A DNA stretch of 64,000 nt from Phycisphaeraceae bacterium. Its GTDB lineage: Bacteria > Planctomycetota > Phycisphaerae > Phycisphaerales > Phycisphaeraceae. Under the pieces are notes generated by a model that worked only from the letters and a program-made list of their open reading frames with translations, had not been told where the DNA came from and made no database searches. Where the stretch lies: positions 418,912-482,911 of the forward strand of contig JAVKCD010000019.1 of NCBI GenBank assembly GCA_040222855.1, in the 5' to 3' direction. This document shows positions 42,279 to 50,026 of the stretch, piece by piece (position 1 is the first letter of the stretch; the number at the start of each line of letters is the position of its first letter). The position numbers and the translations under genes are program-made.

Positions 42279-44024
42279 ATGACCACGCCCCTCCTCACAC
42301 GCCCGCCCCTCGTGCCCATCTCTCGACGTGAACTCACCCACGCCCTCCTCATCGCCCTCGCCCTCTTCGCCGCCTTCTTCGCCCTCGCCGCCGGCACCGA
42401 CCTCTGGGACCGCGACGAACCTCGCTACGCACGCGCCGCCGTGGAAATGTGGAACACCGGCGACTACCTCATCCCATGGCTCAACGACCAGCCACGACTC
42501 CGCAAACCACCCATGATCTACTGGATGATGGCACCCTTCGTCGGACTCCTCGGACCCACCGCCCTCGCCGCTCGACTCGTCTGCGTGATCTGCATGACCG
42601 CCGCCGCACTCCTCACATGGCTCGCCGGAAGACGACTCTTCTCACCCAACATCGGCCTCGGCAGCATGGCCATCTTCGGCACCGCCACCCTCACCCTCTA
42701 CGTCGGCTCCGCCTCCATCATCGACGCACCCCTGGTCATGTTCACCAACCTCGCTATCTACTGCTTCATCGACGCCATCTACCGAAAACCAACCTGGTGG
42801 CACTGGCCCACGATCGCCCTCTGCCTTGCCTCCGTCGTCCTCCTCAAAGGCCCCCTCGTCTGGCCCATCCCCGTCGTCACCATCGCCGTCGCCGGATTCC
42901 TTGCCCGAAAACAAATCACCCTCCCACGCTCATGGTGGATCGGCTTCGCCTCCCTCGCCCTCCTCAGCTTCGTCCCCCTCATCGCCTGGGCCATCCCCGT
43001 CGACCGCGCCACCGACGGACAGCTCTACGCCATCGGATTCCAAAAACACGTCGTCGATCGCATCACCACCGGACTCGAAGGCCACGGCAGCTCCAACGCC
43101 CTCGAATACTTCCTCCTCCTGCCCCTCTACATCCCCATCCTCCTCCTCATCTTCTTCCCCTGGACCCTCCACCTCCCCGCCGCCCTCTCCGCCATGATCG
43201 GCCGCCGCCTCGGTAACCCCCTCGAACGCGCCATCCTCTGGGCATGGACCCTCCCCTGGTTCATCCTCGCCAGCCTCGCCTCCACCAAACTCCCCCACTA
43301 CATCCTCCCCATCCTCCCCGCCCTCGCCATCGCCGTCGCCGCCACCATCGCCAGACACCACGCCGGACAACTCTCCGATTCCGACCGCCGCTGGATGACC
43401 CGCGGCATCTTCCTCGCCCTACCCGTCGCCCTGGGCGGGGCCATCGCCGCCATCGCACTCCCCTGGGCCCTCGACAGCACCGGACTCATCCTCAACGAAC
43501 TCCCCGTCGTCATCGCCCTCCTCGCCATCACCTTCCTCGCCACCTACCACCACCTCAAAGGCCGCGTCCTCCAGTCCGCACGACTCATCGCCGCCGCAAC
43601 ACCACCCATCGTCATCGCCATGGTCCTGCTCGTCCTCCCCACCATCGAAAACCAGCTCAAAGCCTCACCCACCATCGCCGCCGCCATCCACCAACAACAA
43701 ACCGACCCCACCGCCCCCCTCTACATGCGCGACTACGACGAACCCACCCTCTTCTTCTACGTCAACCGACCCACCGGCCACCCCATCGTCCAACTCAACG
43801 GCCAACAGGTCGCCAACTGGGCCCGAGGCGAAGCCGACTTCACCCGCCAATCCCCCAATGAAGCCGGACTCCTCATCATCGGCTCCGAAGAACTCGACCG
43901 CATCCAACAACGCTTCGGCGAACTCCCCCTCCAAACCACCTTCACCAAAAGCATCATCGACTACTCCTCCGGTACCCAATACACCCAGGTCATGCTCGTC
44001 AAACCCACCACACCCAACCCCTGA
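42279..44024 (+). CDS. ArnT-like GT-C glycosyltransferase (GT83)
   Basis: 581 residues with about 11-12 hydrophobic helices in the first 430 residues and a soluble C-terminal domain. TDLWDRDEPRYARAAVEM in the first outer loop contains the catalytic-type acidic residues of ArnT/PMT-family transferases, and RKPPMIYWMMAPF follows. The enzyme transfers a sugar from undecaprenyl phosphate to a lipid or surface glycan on the periplasmic side. Next to an ArnC-like gene it forms a carrier-charging and transfer pair; the sugar is not known. Confidence 0.88.
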   Translation: MTTPLLTRPPLVPISRRELTHALLIALALFAAFFALAAGTDLWDRDEPRYARAAVEMWNTGDYLIPWLNDQPRLRKPPMIYWMMAPFVGLLGPTALAARLVCVICMTAAALLTWLAGRRLFSPNIGLGSMAIFGTATLTLYVGSASIIDAPLVMFTNLAIYCFIDAIYRKPTWWHWPTIALCLASVVLLKGPLVWPIPVVTIAVAGFLARKQITLPRSWWIGFASLALLSFVPLIAWAIPVDRATDGQLYAIGFQKHVVDRITTGLEGHGSSNALEYFLLLPLYIPILLLIFFPWTLHLPAALSAMIGRRLGNPLERAILWAWTLPWFILASLASTKLPHYILPILPALAIAVAATIARHHAGQLSDSDRRWMTRGIFLALPVALGGAIAAIALPWALDSTGLILNELPVVIALLAITFLATYHHLKGRVLQSARLIAAATPPIVIAMVLLVLPTIENQLKASPTIAAAIHQQQTDPTAPLYMRDYDEPTLFFYVNRPTGHPIVQLNGQQVANWARGEADFTRQSPNEAGLLIIGSEELDRIQQRFGELPLQTTFTKSIIDYSSGTQYTQVMLVKPTTPNP

Positions 44025-44057
44025 TCAGACCCAGGCGGCCCTCCTACCATCCCGCCC

Positions 44058-44765
44058 ATGACGCAGATCGACCCCTCCACCACACCCACCAACACCTGGC
44101 GAAACTGGCTCCCCACCCTCGCCCTCCTCACCGTAGCCCTCGCACTCCCCGCCCTCGGCGCGATCGGTCTCGCCCAACCCATCCGCTCCGCCGCCGATGC
44201 CCTCCGCGATCAAACCCTCTGGTCCGCGCCCCTCTTCATCACCGCCGCCGCACTCCTCGCCGGAACCGCACTCCTCCCCACCCACGCCATCTCACTCGCC
44301 GCCGGTTACATCTTCGGCGTCACCCTCGGCACACCCCTCGCCCTCGCCGCCGTCCTCATCGCCACCACCCTAGGCGTCCAACTCGCCAAACGACTCGGCT
44401 CCAACCACCTCCGCCAATGGGTCGACCAACACCCCACCGCCCGACGACTCACCAGCCTCATCGACACCCCCAACCGAAGTGCCATCCTCGCCATCACCCT
44501 CCTCCGACTCCCACCCCAGGTCCCCTTCGCCCTCGCCAACGCCCTCGCCGCCCTCCTCAACCTCCCCCTCACCCCCCTGCTCATCGGCACCGCCCTCGGC
44601 ATGCTCCCCCGCGTCGCCCTCGTCACCTACCTCGGCAGCCAACTCGCCGCATGGGACCAAGGCACCACCTCCACCAACACCCTCCTCCTCGCCCTCGCCT
44701 CCGCCACCATCGCCCTCCTCGGACTCTCCCTCCTCGCCCGACACACCCTCCGCCACACCACCTGA
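44058..44765 (+). CDS. VTT domain membrane protein (TVP38/TMEM64 family)
   Basis: 235 residues with about six hydrophobic segments. ISLAAGYIFGVTLGTPLALAAVLIATTLG and PFALANALAALLNLPLTPLLIGTALGMLP are the hallmark blocks of the VTT/SNARE-associated family (DedA relatives). Such proteins are linked to lipid scrambling or carrier recycling. That would fit the two preceding genes, which need a polyprenyl carrier, but the link is inference. It lies 33 bases after the ArnT-like gene. Confidence 0.88.
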   Translation: MTQIDPSTTPTNTWRNWLPTLALLTVALALPALGAIGLAQPIRSAADALRDQTLWSAPLFITAAALLAGTALLPTHAISLAAGYIFGVTLGTPLALAAVLIATTLGVQLAKRLGSNHLRQWVDQHPTARRLTSLIDTPNRSAILAITLLRLPPQVPFALANALAALLNLPLTPLLIGTALGMLPRVALVTYLGSQLAAWDQGTTSTNTLLLALASATIALLGLSLLARHTLRHTT

Positions 44766-44795
44766 CCCACCCCTCCAGACCCCAGCGCAACAGGG

Positions 44796-44826
44796 CGCAG
44801 GCCTCCGAAGCCTTGGCGAAGGAGGG
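44796..44826. repeat. REP-like imperfect palindrome
   Basis: CCTCCGAAGCC and GGCGAAGGAGG are imperfect inverted arms around a short TT-containing centre. This resembles extragenic palindromes common in many bacteria. Only one clear copy was seen here. Confidence 0.4.
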
Positions 44827-45026
44827 AAAAATCCACCGGGTGAGCCTCTCCCCTCCGGGAGCATCTCACCCGATGGTCAACCCCCACCCCGCCCTTCCCC
44901 TCTCCCCCTTCCCTCCTCCTGGCCGCGAAACACGCCGCAGCCACGAACCCCAACTAAACCACACCCACCCAAACCCCACAACCCCTAACTTTCCCCTACA
45001 GAGTTCCCTCAACCACCCCCATCCGC

Positions 45027-45054
45027 TTGACGAAATACCCCCCATCGGTACCCT
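45027..45054 (+). promoter_or_regulatory. Promoter of tRNA-Asn
   Basis: TTGACG (45027-45032) and TACCCT (45049-45054) are separated by 16 bases; the tRNA begins 14 bases after the -10 box. Confidence 0.55.
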
Positions 45055-45067
45055 TACCTGACTGCGA

Positions 45068-45140
45068 TCCCCTGTAGCTCAATTGGTAGAGCGAGCGGCT
45101 GTTAACCGCTAGGTTGCTGGTTCGAGTCCAGCCGGGGGAG
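45068..45140 (+). tRNA. tRNA-Asn (anticodon GUU)
   Basis: A 73-base cloverleaf. The acceptor stem TCCCCTG pairs with CGGGGGA; the D arm is GCTC-AATTGGTA-GAGC; the anticodon stem AGCGG/CCGCT closes the loop CTGTTAA with anticodon GTT; the T arm is GCTGG-TTCGAGT-CCAGC. The discriminator is G and CCA is not encoded. An intrinsic terminator follows. Confidence 0.95.
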
Positions 45141-45144
45141 CTTC

Positions 45145-45175
45145 AAGCCGGTATCGAGCACGATGCCGGCTTTTT
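45145..45175 (+). terminator. Terminator of tRNA-Asn
   Basis: AAGCCGG and CCGGCTT pair, with an inner ATCG/CGAT, and run into a row of T residues directly after the tRNA. The stem includes GGTATCGAGCAC, also found inverted at 46641-46652. Confidence 0.85.
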
Positions 45176-45415
45176 CGTTGCGCCGATCACGCGACGAAAT
45201 GGATCGCCCATTACCCGCTGTGTCAAAGCGATATGAAACAGGTGGGTCACCCAGCCCCCGAACACAATTCTCGCGCCTGTTAACCACGCCGCGCGGGGTC
45301 GGGGCGATTTGCGGCCAAACCCTCGGACTCTCACCGCCGAGAGCCGGTACGGGTTAACAACGTCGATTGGGGAGGGGTGGACCGCTGTTAACCGGGGGTA
45401 TCGAGCGCAAAGTAA

Positions 45416-45441
45416 AGGCGGCCGACGGCAGTCGACCGCCT
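45416..45441 (-). terminator. Minus-strand terminator of the PEP-CTERM gene
   Basis: On the minus strand AGGCGG and CCGCCT, with partly complementary inner TCGA/TCGG, form a stem followed by TTACTTT, 26 bases after the stop codon. Confidence 0.55.
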
Positions 45442-45466
45442 GTTGGATGTTCGTGACGAAGTGGCG

Positions 45467-46393
45467 CTATGCTCTGCGACGACGGATCAGCGATAGACCG
45501 CCGAAGCCCAGTAGGCACATTGTGGTCGGTTCGGGAACATACTGTTCGATGCCGTCGCTGTAGACCAGCGTGTAGTACTGGGCGTATTCCCAGTCGGGAT
45601 CGATCTCGATGATCGGATCCAAGTAGCCGGACACGCTTGCCGAGCCCTGTCCTGTACCGCTCCAGTCGTTAATGAGTTTCATGTGAACCCCGCCCGCCAG
45701 TTGCATGTCGACCTTAATGTGCATGTCGGCGGGCAGTTCAAGTTTCCTATCGACTTCGAACGATGCCGGGTCAGAGCCGGAACCATTGTCGTTGTACCAA
45801 TCGAAAGCTAACTCGCTCTGCCAAGCTTCACTCGCATACCAGCTGATTCTTATCGACCCGGTGACATAAGCCGTGCACTCGCCGTCGTGGGTGACAGTTG
45901 AATCGCCGTGAGCGCGGTAGCGGAATGGCACCGGAACATGCTCTGCGTCGGGGGGCAGCGGAGCGATTCCGACGGGCAGGACGTAGTAGATGATGCGGCC
46001 GGTCGCTCCTGTCTGGACGGGTTGGTATGAAAAATCCCGCTGATCCGTGGGCCCATAGCCGGACATACTGTGAGCAAGTTGGATCCGAGGCAGCGATCCG
46101 GCAATCGTCTCCGCGTAACCGCCGATGGTGTAGTTGTTGTCGTACCATGAGACGCTGTATCTTGAATGCGCCCATGAATGGCTGTAGTCAAGGCGATCCG
46201 GTTCCTCTGCATTGGGGGTCTCCCAGCCTACGCCCCCTCCGCCCCAAGCGGTTGTTCCGGAAGAGGCCCCCGCGTAATAATATGCCGGTACTATGACGAG
46301 GGCCTGCGAGGGCGAGGCGGCCAAGCCTGTAATCGTGGCGAAGGCAAGGAGGATGGCCGTGCGGGTCAATGGTGAACAGAATTGTCCGATCAT
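45467..46393 (-). CDS. PEP-CTERM secreted protein, unknown
   Basis: 308 residues. The signal peptide ends near SPSQA. The middle is beta-rich and rich in Tyr, Trp and Ser, with no named domain. The tail VPEPTTMCLLGFGGLSLIRRRRA is a standard PEP-CTERM signal. Unlike neighbouring genes, codons ending in A and T are frequent and C-ending codons do not dominate, suggesting a different history. It lies within a segment flanked by inverted repeats beside a tRNA gene. Confidence 0.75.
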   Translation of the reverse strand: MIGQFCSPLTRTAILLAFATITGLAASPSQALVIVPAYYYAGASSGTTAWGGGGVGWETPNAEEPDRLDYSHSWAHSRYSVSWYDNNYTIGGYAETIAGSLPRIQLAHSMSGYGPTDQRDFSYQPVQTGATGRIIYYVLPVGIAPLPPDAEHVPVPFRYRAHGDSTVTHDGECTAYVTGSIRISWYASEAWQSELAFDWYNDNGSGSDPASFEVDRKLELPADMHIKVDMQLAGGVHMKLINDWSGTGQGSASVSGYLDPIIEIDPDWEYAQYYTLVYSDGIEQYVPEPTTMCLLGFGGLSLIRRRRA

Positions 46394-46470
46394 GGCGAGT
46401 CTCTCTCCCGGGGATACAGGTACAGCGGGGAGCCCGCCTCCGGTATCGCCCGAGAACAGATTTTAGCACA

Positions 46471-46620
46471 ATGTCCGAATCCAGAGAAGCAAAAAGAAGT
46501 ATTGCTGCAAAGGTCTTACAGAAAGAGGGGGCAATCGAGCCTGCAATGGAAGTGGTGCGGCAGTTCGCGGCCTACATGGCGCGGACGCCGCAGGAAGTTG
46601 ACCTGGCCCGTAAGGCTTAG
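46471..46620 (+). CDS. Small hypothetical protein
   Basis: 49 residues, charged and mostly helical (MSESREAKRSIAAKVLQKEG...). No ribosome site is clear and no family was recognised. It lies within the inverted-repeat segment. It may be chance. Confidence 0.3.
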   Translation: MSESREAKRSIAAKVLQKEGAIEPAMEVVRQFAAYMARTPQEVDLARKA

Positions 46621-46737
46621 CCGGTGTGATCTACGGTCGCGTGCTCGATACCCGTTAACCCCGCAACACACTGATTTGAAGTATGTTACGTTTCACCCAC
46701 CGTTTGAAACTCGTTCGACTCCGGGAGTTTGAAGTGG

Positions 46738-46845
46738 GGTCACGGCCCACTCTGGATTTACTCCCTCCAAAACCACGCCAGCCGCTTCTACATCGGGCAC
46801 ACCGATGACCTTGAGCGCCGCCTGACCCAGCACAACGACGCCTAG
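46738..46845 (+). pseudogene. GIY-YIG endonuclease remnant
   Basis: One frame reads WIYSLQNHASRFYIGHTDDL then ERRLTQHNDA and stops at TAG. This matches the first 30 or so residues of small GIY-YIG proteins (Y-x-L, RFYIG-T-DLERRL-QHN). No start codon precedes it and the C-terminal half with the catalytic Glu is missing, so it is a decayed fragment. The stop codon overlaps that of the convergent VIT gene. Confidence 0.65.
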
Positions 46846-47531
46846 GCCACCACGCCAAACAGCGCACCAATGCCCGCCGTCAACGCCATCGCCAACACCC
46901 CCCAGAAAGTGACACGAAACACCGCTCTCCCGATCGGAGCGCCCCCGGTTGATGCCGATAGACCGCCAAGCAGCGCTAAACACACCAAAGACGTCACGGA
47001 GACGATCAGCACAACCATGTTCGGCGGGCAGAGAAACGCCGCGAGCAAAGGCAACGCCGCCCCCAACGCAAACGTGCTTGCGGAGGTGAAGGCCGCCTGC
47101 ACCGGTCGCGCTGACATGACGTCTGAGATACCCAACTCATCCCGAGCGTGAGCGCCCAAAGCGTCATGGGCCATCAGCTGCGTCGCAACCTGCCGAGCCA
47201 ACAGCTCATCCAGCCCGCGCCGGACATAGATGGCGGCGAGTTCAGCAAGTTCCGATGGAGGATCAGCCTCAAGTTCCCTCCGCTCACGATTCAGGTCCGC
47301 CGTCTCGGTGTCGGCCTGAGAACTGACCGACACATATTCCCCTGCGGCCATCGACATCGCCCCGGCCACCAAACCCGCAACACCTGCCACCATCAAACTG
47401 CCTCGCGAAGCATCGGCCGCGGCAACACCAACCAACAGGCTCGCGGTCGAGACGATCCCGTCATTAGCGCCCAGCACCGCCGCCCGCAGCCAGCCAACCC
47501 GGCCGGTTCGATGCCTCTCCTTGTGAATCAT
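46842..47531 (-). CDS. VIT1/CCC1 family iron/manganese transporter
   Basis: 229 residues. AAVLGANDGIVSTASLLVGVAAAD in the first helix, the AGAMSMAAGEYVSVSSQADTE block, an acidic helical insert (RRELEADPPSELAELAAIY) thought to bind metal, and three C-terminal helices fit the VIT family, which moves Fe2+ or Mn2+ out of the cytosol. The ATG at 47531 with GAGGT upstream is chosen over a longer frame to 47645. It stands alone. Confidence 0.88.
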   Translation of the reverse strand: MIHKERHRTGRVGWLRAAVLGANDGIVSTASLLVGVAAADASRGSLMVAGVAGLVAGAMSMAAGEYVSVSSQADTETADLNRERRELEADPPSELAELAAIYVRRGLDELLARQVATQLMAHDALGAHARDELGISDVMSARPVQAAFTSASTFALGAALPLLAAFLCPPNMVVLIVSVTSLVCLALLGGLSASTGGAPIGRAVFRVTFWGVLAMALTAGIGALFGVVA

Positions 47532-47766
47532 GATGACCTCGCTGTCAAGAGGATGCTCACACAGCCCATACCAACCGTCAAGAACAGCATGCCTCCCAGA
47601 ACCCGCACACGTGTTCAAACTTGCCCCGATCGGCTCCAAGGCCACGCCGATTCCGACCTGACTGAGCTAAATCAGCGACGAGGATCAACAACCCGCAAGA
47701 CCAGATCGCCCCCGATCAACTCGAAGCAGACGAACAAGAGAAACACCCCCCCACCATCCACCCCGA

Positions 47767-48477
47767 CTAAACCCTCCCCCCACCCCGCCGCCGCAACCCC
47801 AACAACCCCAGCCCCAACACCGCCACACCCGCCGGCTCCGGCACAATCTCAAAATCAGGCGACGTCATGTAAAGCACCTCATCAAAGAGCATGCTCCCCG
47901 TCCCCGTAGGCGTCGACCCGCTCCCATCACCCATCACCATAAAGCCCGTCGGCACCGACGACGCCACCGCAGGACCGTGATACAGCACCCGCGACTCATC
48001 CACCCGGTACGTCACCACCCCGTCCTTCATCAGAAACTCATAAACGTGCCACTCGGTCGGGTCCCACGCCATCGAACCCCCGCCCCCAGCCGTCCCCCAG
48101 CTCAACACGTCCGCATCCAACCCGAACCCCACATAAAAATCCTTGTCGTACAGATAAAGACTCCACTCCGTCGCACCCTCACCCAGCTTCGCCCGCACCC
48201 GCAGATAGTTCCCCTCCGACGAAGACCCCACCTGCCACGGCACGCTGAATCCACTCGCATGGTTCGCATTCCCAAACCAGATCCCCCGCGATGGACCCGT
48301 CGTCAGCGTCAGCACATCCCCATCCGATGACCAGCTCGTCCCCCCAAACACCACAAAACTAAACCCCTCCGGCGTCACCCCACCCGGCGACCCCGACCCG
48401 TCATAATCAATCACCACCCCCGACGCCGACACCCCACCCAACCCCATCAACAACACACCAGCAAGCAAACTCCGCAC
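47767..48477 (-). CDS. PEP-CTERM secreted protein, unknown
   Basis: 236 residues starting at GTG, which has AAGGAG 7 bases upstream; the longer frame to 48642 adds cysteine-rich sequence unlike a signal. The signal peptide is VRSLLAGVLLMGLGGVSASG. The body resembles a concanavalin/LamG-type beta-sandwich by its pattern of strands (WSLYLYDKDFYVGFGLDADVLSW), but this is weak. The tail VPEPAGVAVLGLGLLGLRRRG is a clear PEP-CTERM signal. Confidence 0.75.
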   Translation of the reverse strand: MRSLLAGVLLMGLGGVSASGVVIDYDGSGSPGGVTPEGFSFVVFGGTSWSSDGDVLTLTTGPSRGIWFGNANHASGFSVPWQVGSSSEGNYLRVRAKLGEGATEWSLYLYDKDFYVGFGLDADVLSWGTAGGGGSMAWDPTEWHVYEFLMKDGVVTYRVDESRVLYHGPAVASSVPTGFMVMGDGSGSTPTGTGSMLFDEVLYMTSPDFEIVPEPAGVAVLGLGLLGLRRRGGGRV

Positions 48478-48648
48478 AGCAGCACTCCTTCTCCAAGAAC
48501 GACCTAAAAACCTGTCATTCCAAAAGATACACCACACATCCCCACCCGCCAAACAACAACCCAGCTTCACACCAGCCGAACGGGATCCATCGCAGATTCG
48601 CGACGCGAGCAACAGACCCCCGAGTACCATCGCAGAGAGCACTCAACC

Positions 48649-48975
48649 ATGATCCAGCCCAACCAACCCAACCTCATTACCGAAACCCAACCCGCCATCG
48701 AACGCGCCCACCAGCACACCCTCCAACAAGCCGCCTTCCACCACCTAATAATCCTCCGCTGGATCGACAGCCAGGTCGTCTGGGTCGAACCCGAAGAGCT
48801 AGATCCTAAACCTCACTACACTGATCCACCCTCAAGCACATTAAGCTGCGCCCCTATCCAGCGCGCGACACTCGCACACAACAAAGAAATACAAGTTCAT
48901 CTTGACTCGATCTACAGCCGATATATGCTTTACACGGACAGGCATGTGCAGGAGTTTATTCAGGTCGCCTTATAG
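48649..48975 (+). CDS. Hypothetical protein, doubtful
   Basis: 108 residues, not recognised. The first half uses C-rich codons; the second half is AT-richer and resembles the DUF3800 region next to it, so it may be a composite of a truncated local gene and incoming DNA. No ribosome site is obvious. Confidence 0.3.
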   Translation: MIQPNQPNLITETQPAIERAHQHTLQQAAFHHLIILRWIDSQVVWVEPEELDPKPHYTDPPSSTLSCAPIQRATLAHNKEIQVHLDSIYSRYMLYTDRHVQEFIQVAL

Positions 48976-48985
48976 GTGGCAGCCC

Positions 48986-49807
48986 TCACGGGTGGGATCC
49001 TGAATCCTGAGGCCTGTCCTTTTTCTTGTCCACATCCTTTAGCCAAGCGAAATGTGCTTCGACGCACTCGGACACTTCACGCGGCCAGAGCTTCAAACCA
49101 TAACCCGTGGCAACACCATCATGACGGTAGAGAACCGGCTGAAGCATCGTTGCGTACCGTGATTCGTTAAAGCCCTGTGGTGATAACTCACAGGCCATGT
49201 AGTACGACGAAGCAACCGCGTCCGCAATCTGAAGACCCATCAACGAGTCGTGAGTACGCGCCTCGATTTGATCAGGAGTAACTGAACTCCAATCAATCTG
49301 AACCCCAAACTCATTCGTTCGCTGCCGGAGTCGAATCAGATAATTGCGCAGTTCATCATAAGACATGCAACTGCGGTTCGAGAAAAACACCTTGGCAAAA
49401 TCGTTACCATTTAGACGATGATCACGACATAACCAGGATACTCGCTCCAGCAGGTAACGCGTGGCATAGCGATAGAGCAAGTGAGCCTGCGCCCTGAACT
49501 TCTCAGGCTCACGAAGACTTGGTTTGTAGACCAGAACACTGATCGTGCGCAAACGACTACGAGCTATAAGATCCACATAGGGCAATCGATGCTCATGCTT
49601 AAGATTCCTGAAGTGAAGCGGAACACGCGGTTGCTTGCCTAAACGCTCTCGAACCTCGTCCACAAGCTTGACCGTGGCTAAGTCTGAAGCGACCCGGGTA
49701 ACGACGGCCGACAGCACAAACCACCGAGAACTGCCCTTGCCGGGTTCATCAAACTTGAACCCTTCATCGCCTGACTCATCAATGTAGACATGAAAACCAA
49801 CCGCCAA
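48986..49807 (-). CDS. DUF3800 domain protein
   Basis: 273 residues. HVYIDESGDEGF at the N-terminus, WFVLSAVV, PLHFRNLKHEHR and the late MGLQIADAVASSYYMACE are the acidic motifs of DUF3800, a family with an RNase H-like fold. Members often sit on mobile or defence-related DNA, and their activity is unproven. The start is TTG at 49807 with GAGGT upstream. Codons are much more AT-rich than in any neighbour, indicating transfer. It is convergent with the doubtful gene before it. Confidence 0.85.
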   Translation of the reverse strand: MAVGFHVYIDESGDEGFKFDEPGKGSSRWFVLSAVVTRVASDLATVKLVDEVRERLGKQPRVPLHFRNLKHEHRLPYVDLIARSRLRTISVLVYKPSLREPEKFRAQAHLLYRYATRYLLERVSWLCRDHRLNGNDFAKVFFSNRSCMSYDELRNYLIRLRQRTNEFGVQIDWSSVTPDQIEARTHDSLMGLQIADAVASSYYMACELSPQGFNESRYATMLQPVLYRHDGVATGYGLKLWPREVSECVEAHFAWLKDVDKKKDRPQDSGSHP

Positions 49808-49968
49808 ATGAACACCTCACTCATGACATAGGTTGAGCCAAGTATTGCAGAAGGTTAAATAAAAATAAGAGAATTTCAATTGCTGGCTGTCTCTGGACGA
49901 GAGGGACTAGACCCAACGATTGCAAACTCCCTCCATCTTAACCCCCCTCCCGCCCCCCAAATTCCCCG

Positions 49969-49977
49969 TGCTATACT
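49969..49977 (+). promoter_or_regulatory. Extended -10 promoter element
   Basis: TGCTATACT is an extended -10 box 50 bases before the next start codon. No -35 box is visible. Confidence 0.45.
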
Positions 49978-50026
49978 GTCAGATTAAGGGTCCCCACACC
50001 CCGGCCCCACGCAAGGAGACCACATC

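Larger units (their letters stand above)
44766..45067 (+). other. Intergenic region with REP-like hairpin and tRNA promoter
   Basis: No gene is seen in these 302 bases. It contains a CCTCCGAAGCC...GGCGAAGGAGG imperfect repeat at about 44799-44824, pyrimidine-rich low-complexity sequence, and at the right end the tRNA promoter. Confidence 0.6.
45141..45466. other. Intergenic region downstream of tRNA-Asn with GTTAAC repeats
   Basis: No gene is seen in these 326 bases. It holds the tRNA terminator, three GTTAAC words (45274, 45355 and 45387), the left inverted repeat of the segment that follows (45387-45408) and a minus-strand terminator (45416-45441). Confidence 0.6.
45387..46659. mobile_element. 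Putative cassette bounded by imperfect inverted repeats
   Basis: The left end (45387-45408) reads GTTAACCG then GGGTATCGAGCGC. The right end, read inward on the other strand (46659 to 46641), is GTTAAC then GGGTATCGAGCAC. They differ by a short indel and one base. The 1,273-base segment holds one PEP-CTERM gene and a small frame but no transposase. The codon use inside is less biased than outside. The repeat core also occurs in the tRNA-Asn terminator, so the ends may derive from that region. Mobility is inferred. Confidence 0.4.

Noticed and set aside
45102-45287. A 61-codon minus-strand frame over the tRNA-Asn.
   Set aside because: It ends in LPRLDSNQQPSG, the well-known artefact produced by reading a tRNA gene in reverse.
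45265-46660. Integron attC sites suggested by the GTTAAC repeats.
   Set aside because: The words do not satisfy the GTTRRRY/RYYYAAC core consensus and no integrase gene is present.
46684-46735. A tRNA 3'-half remnant suggested by GTTCGACTCCGGG.
   Set aside because: The bases flanking the loop are not complementary, so no T arm can form.
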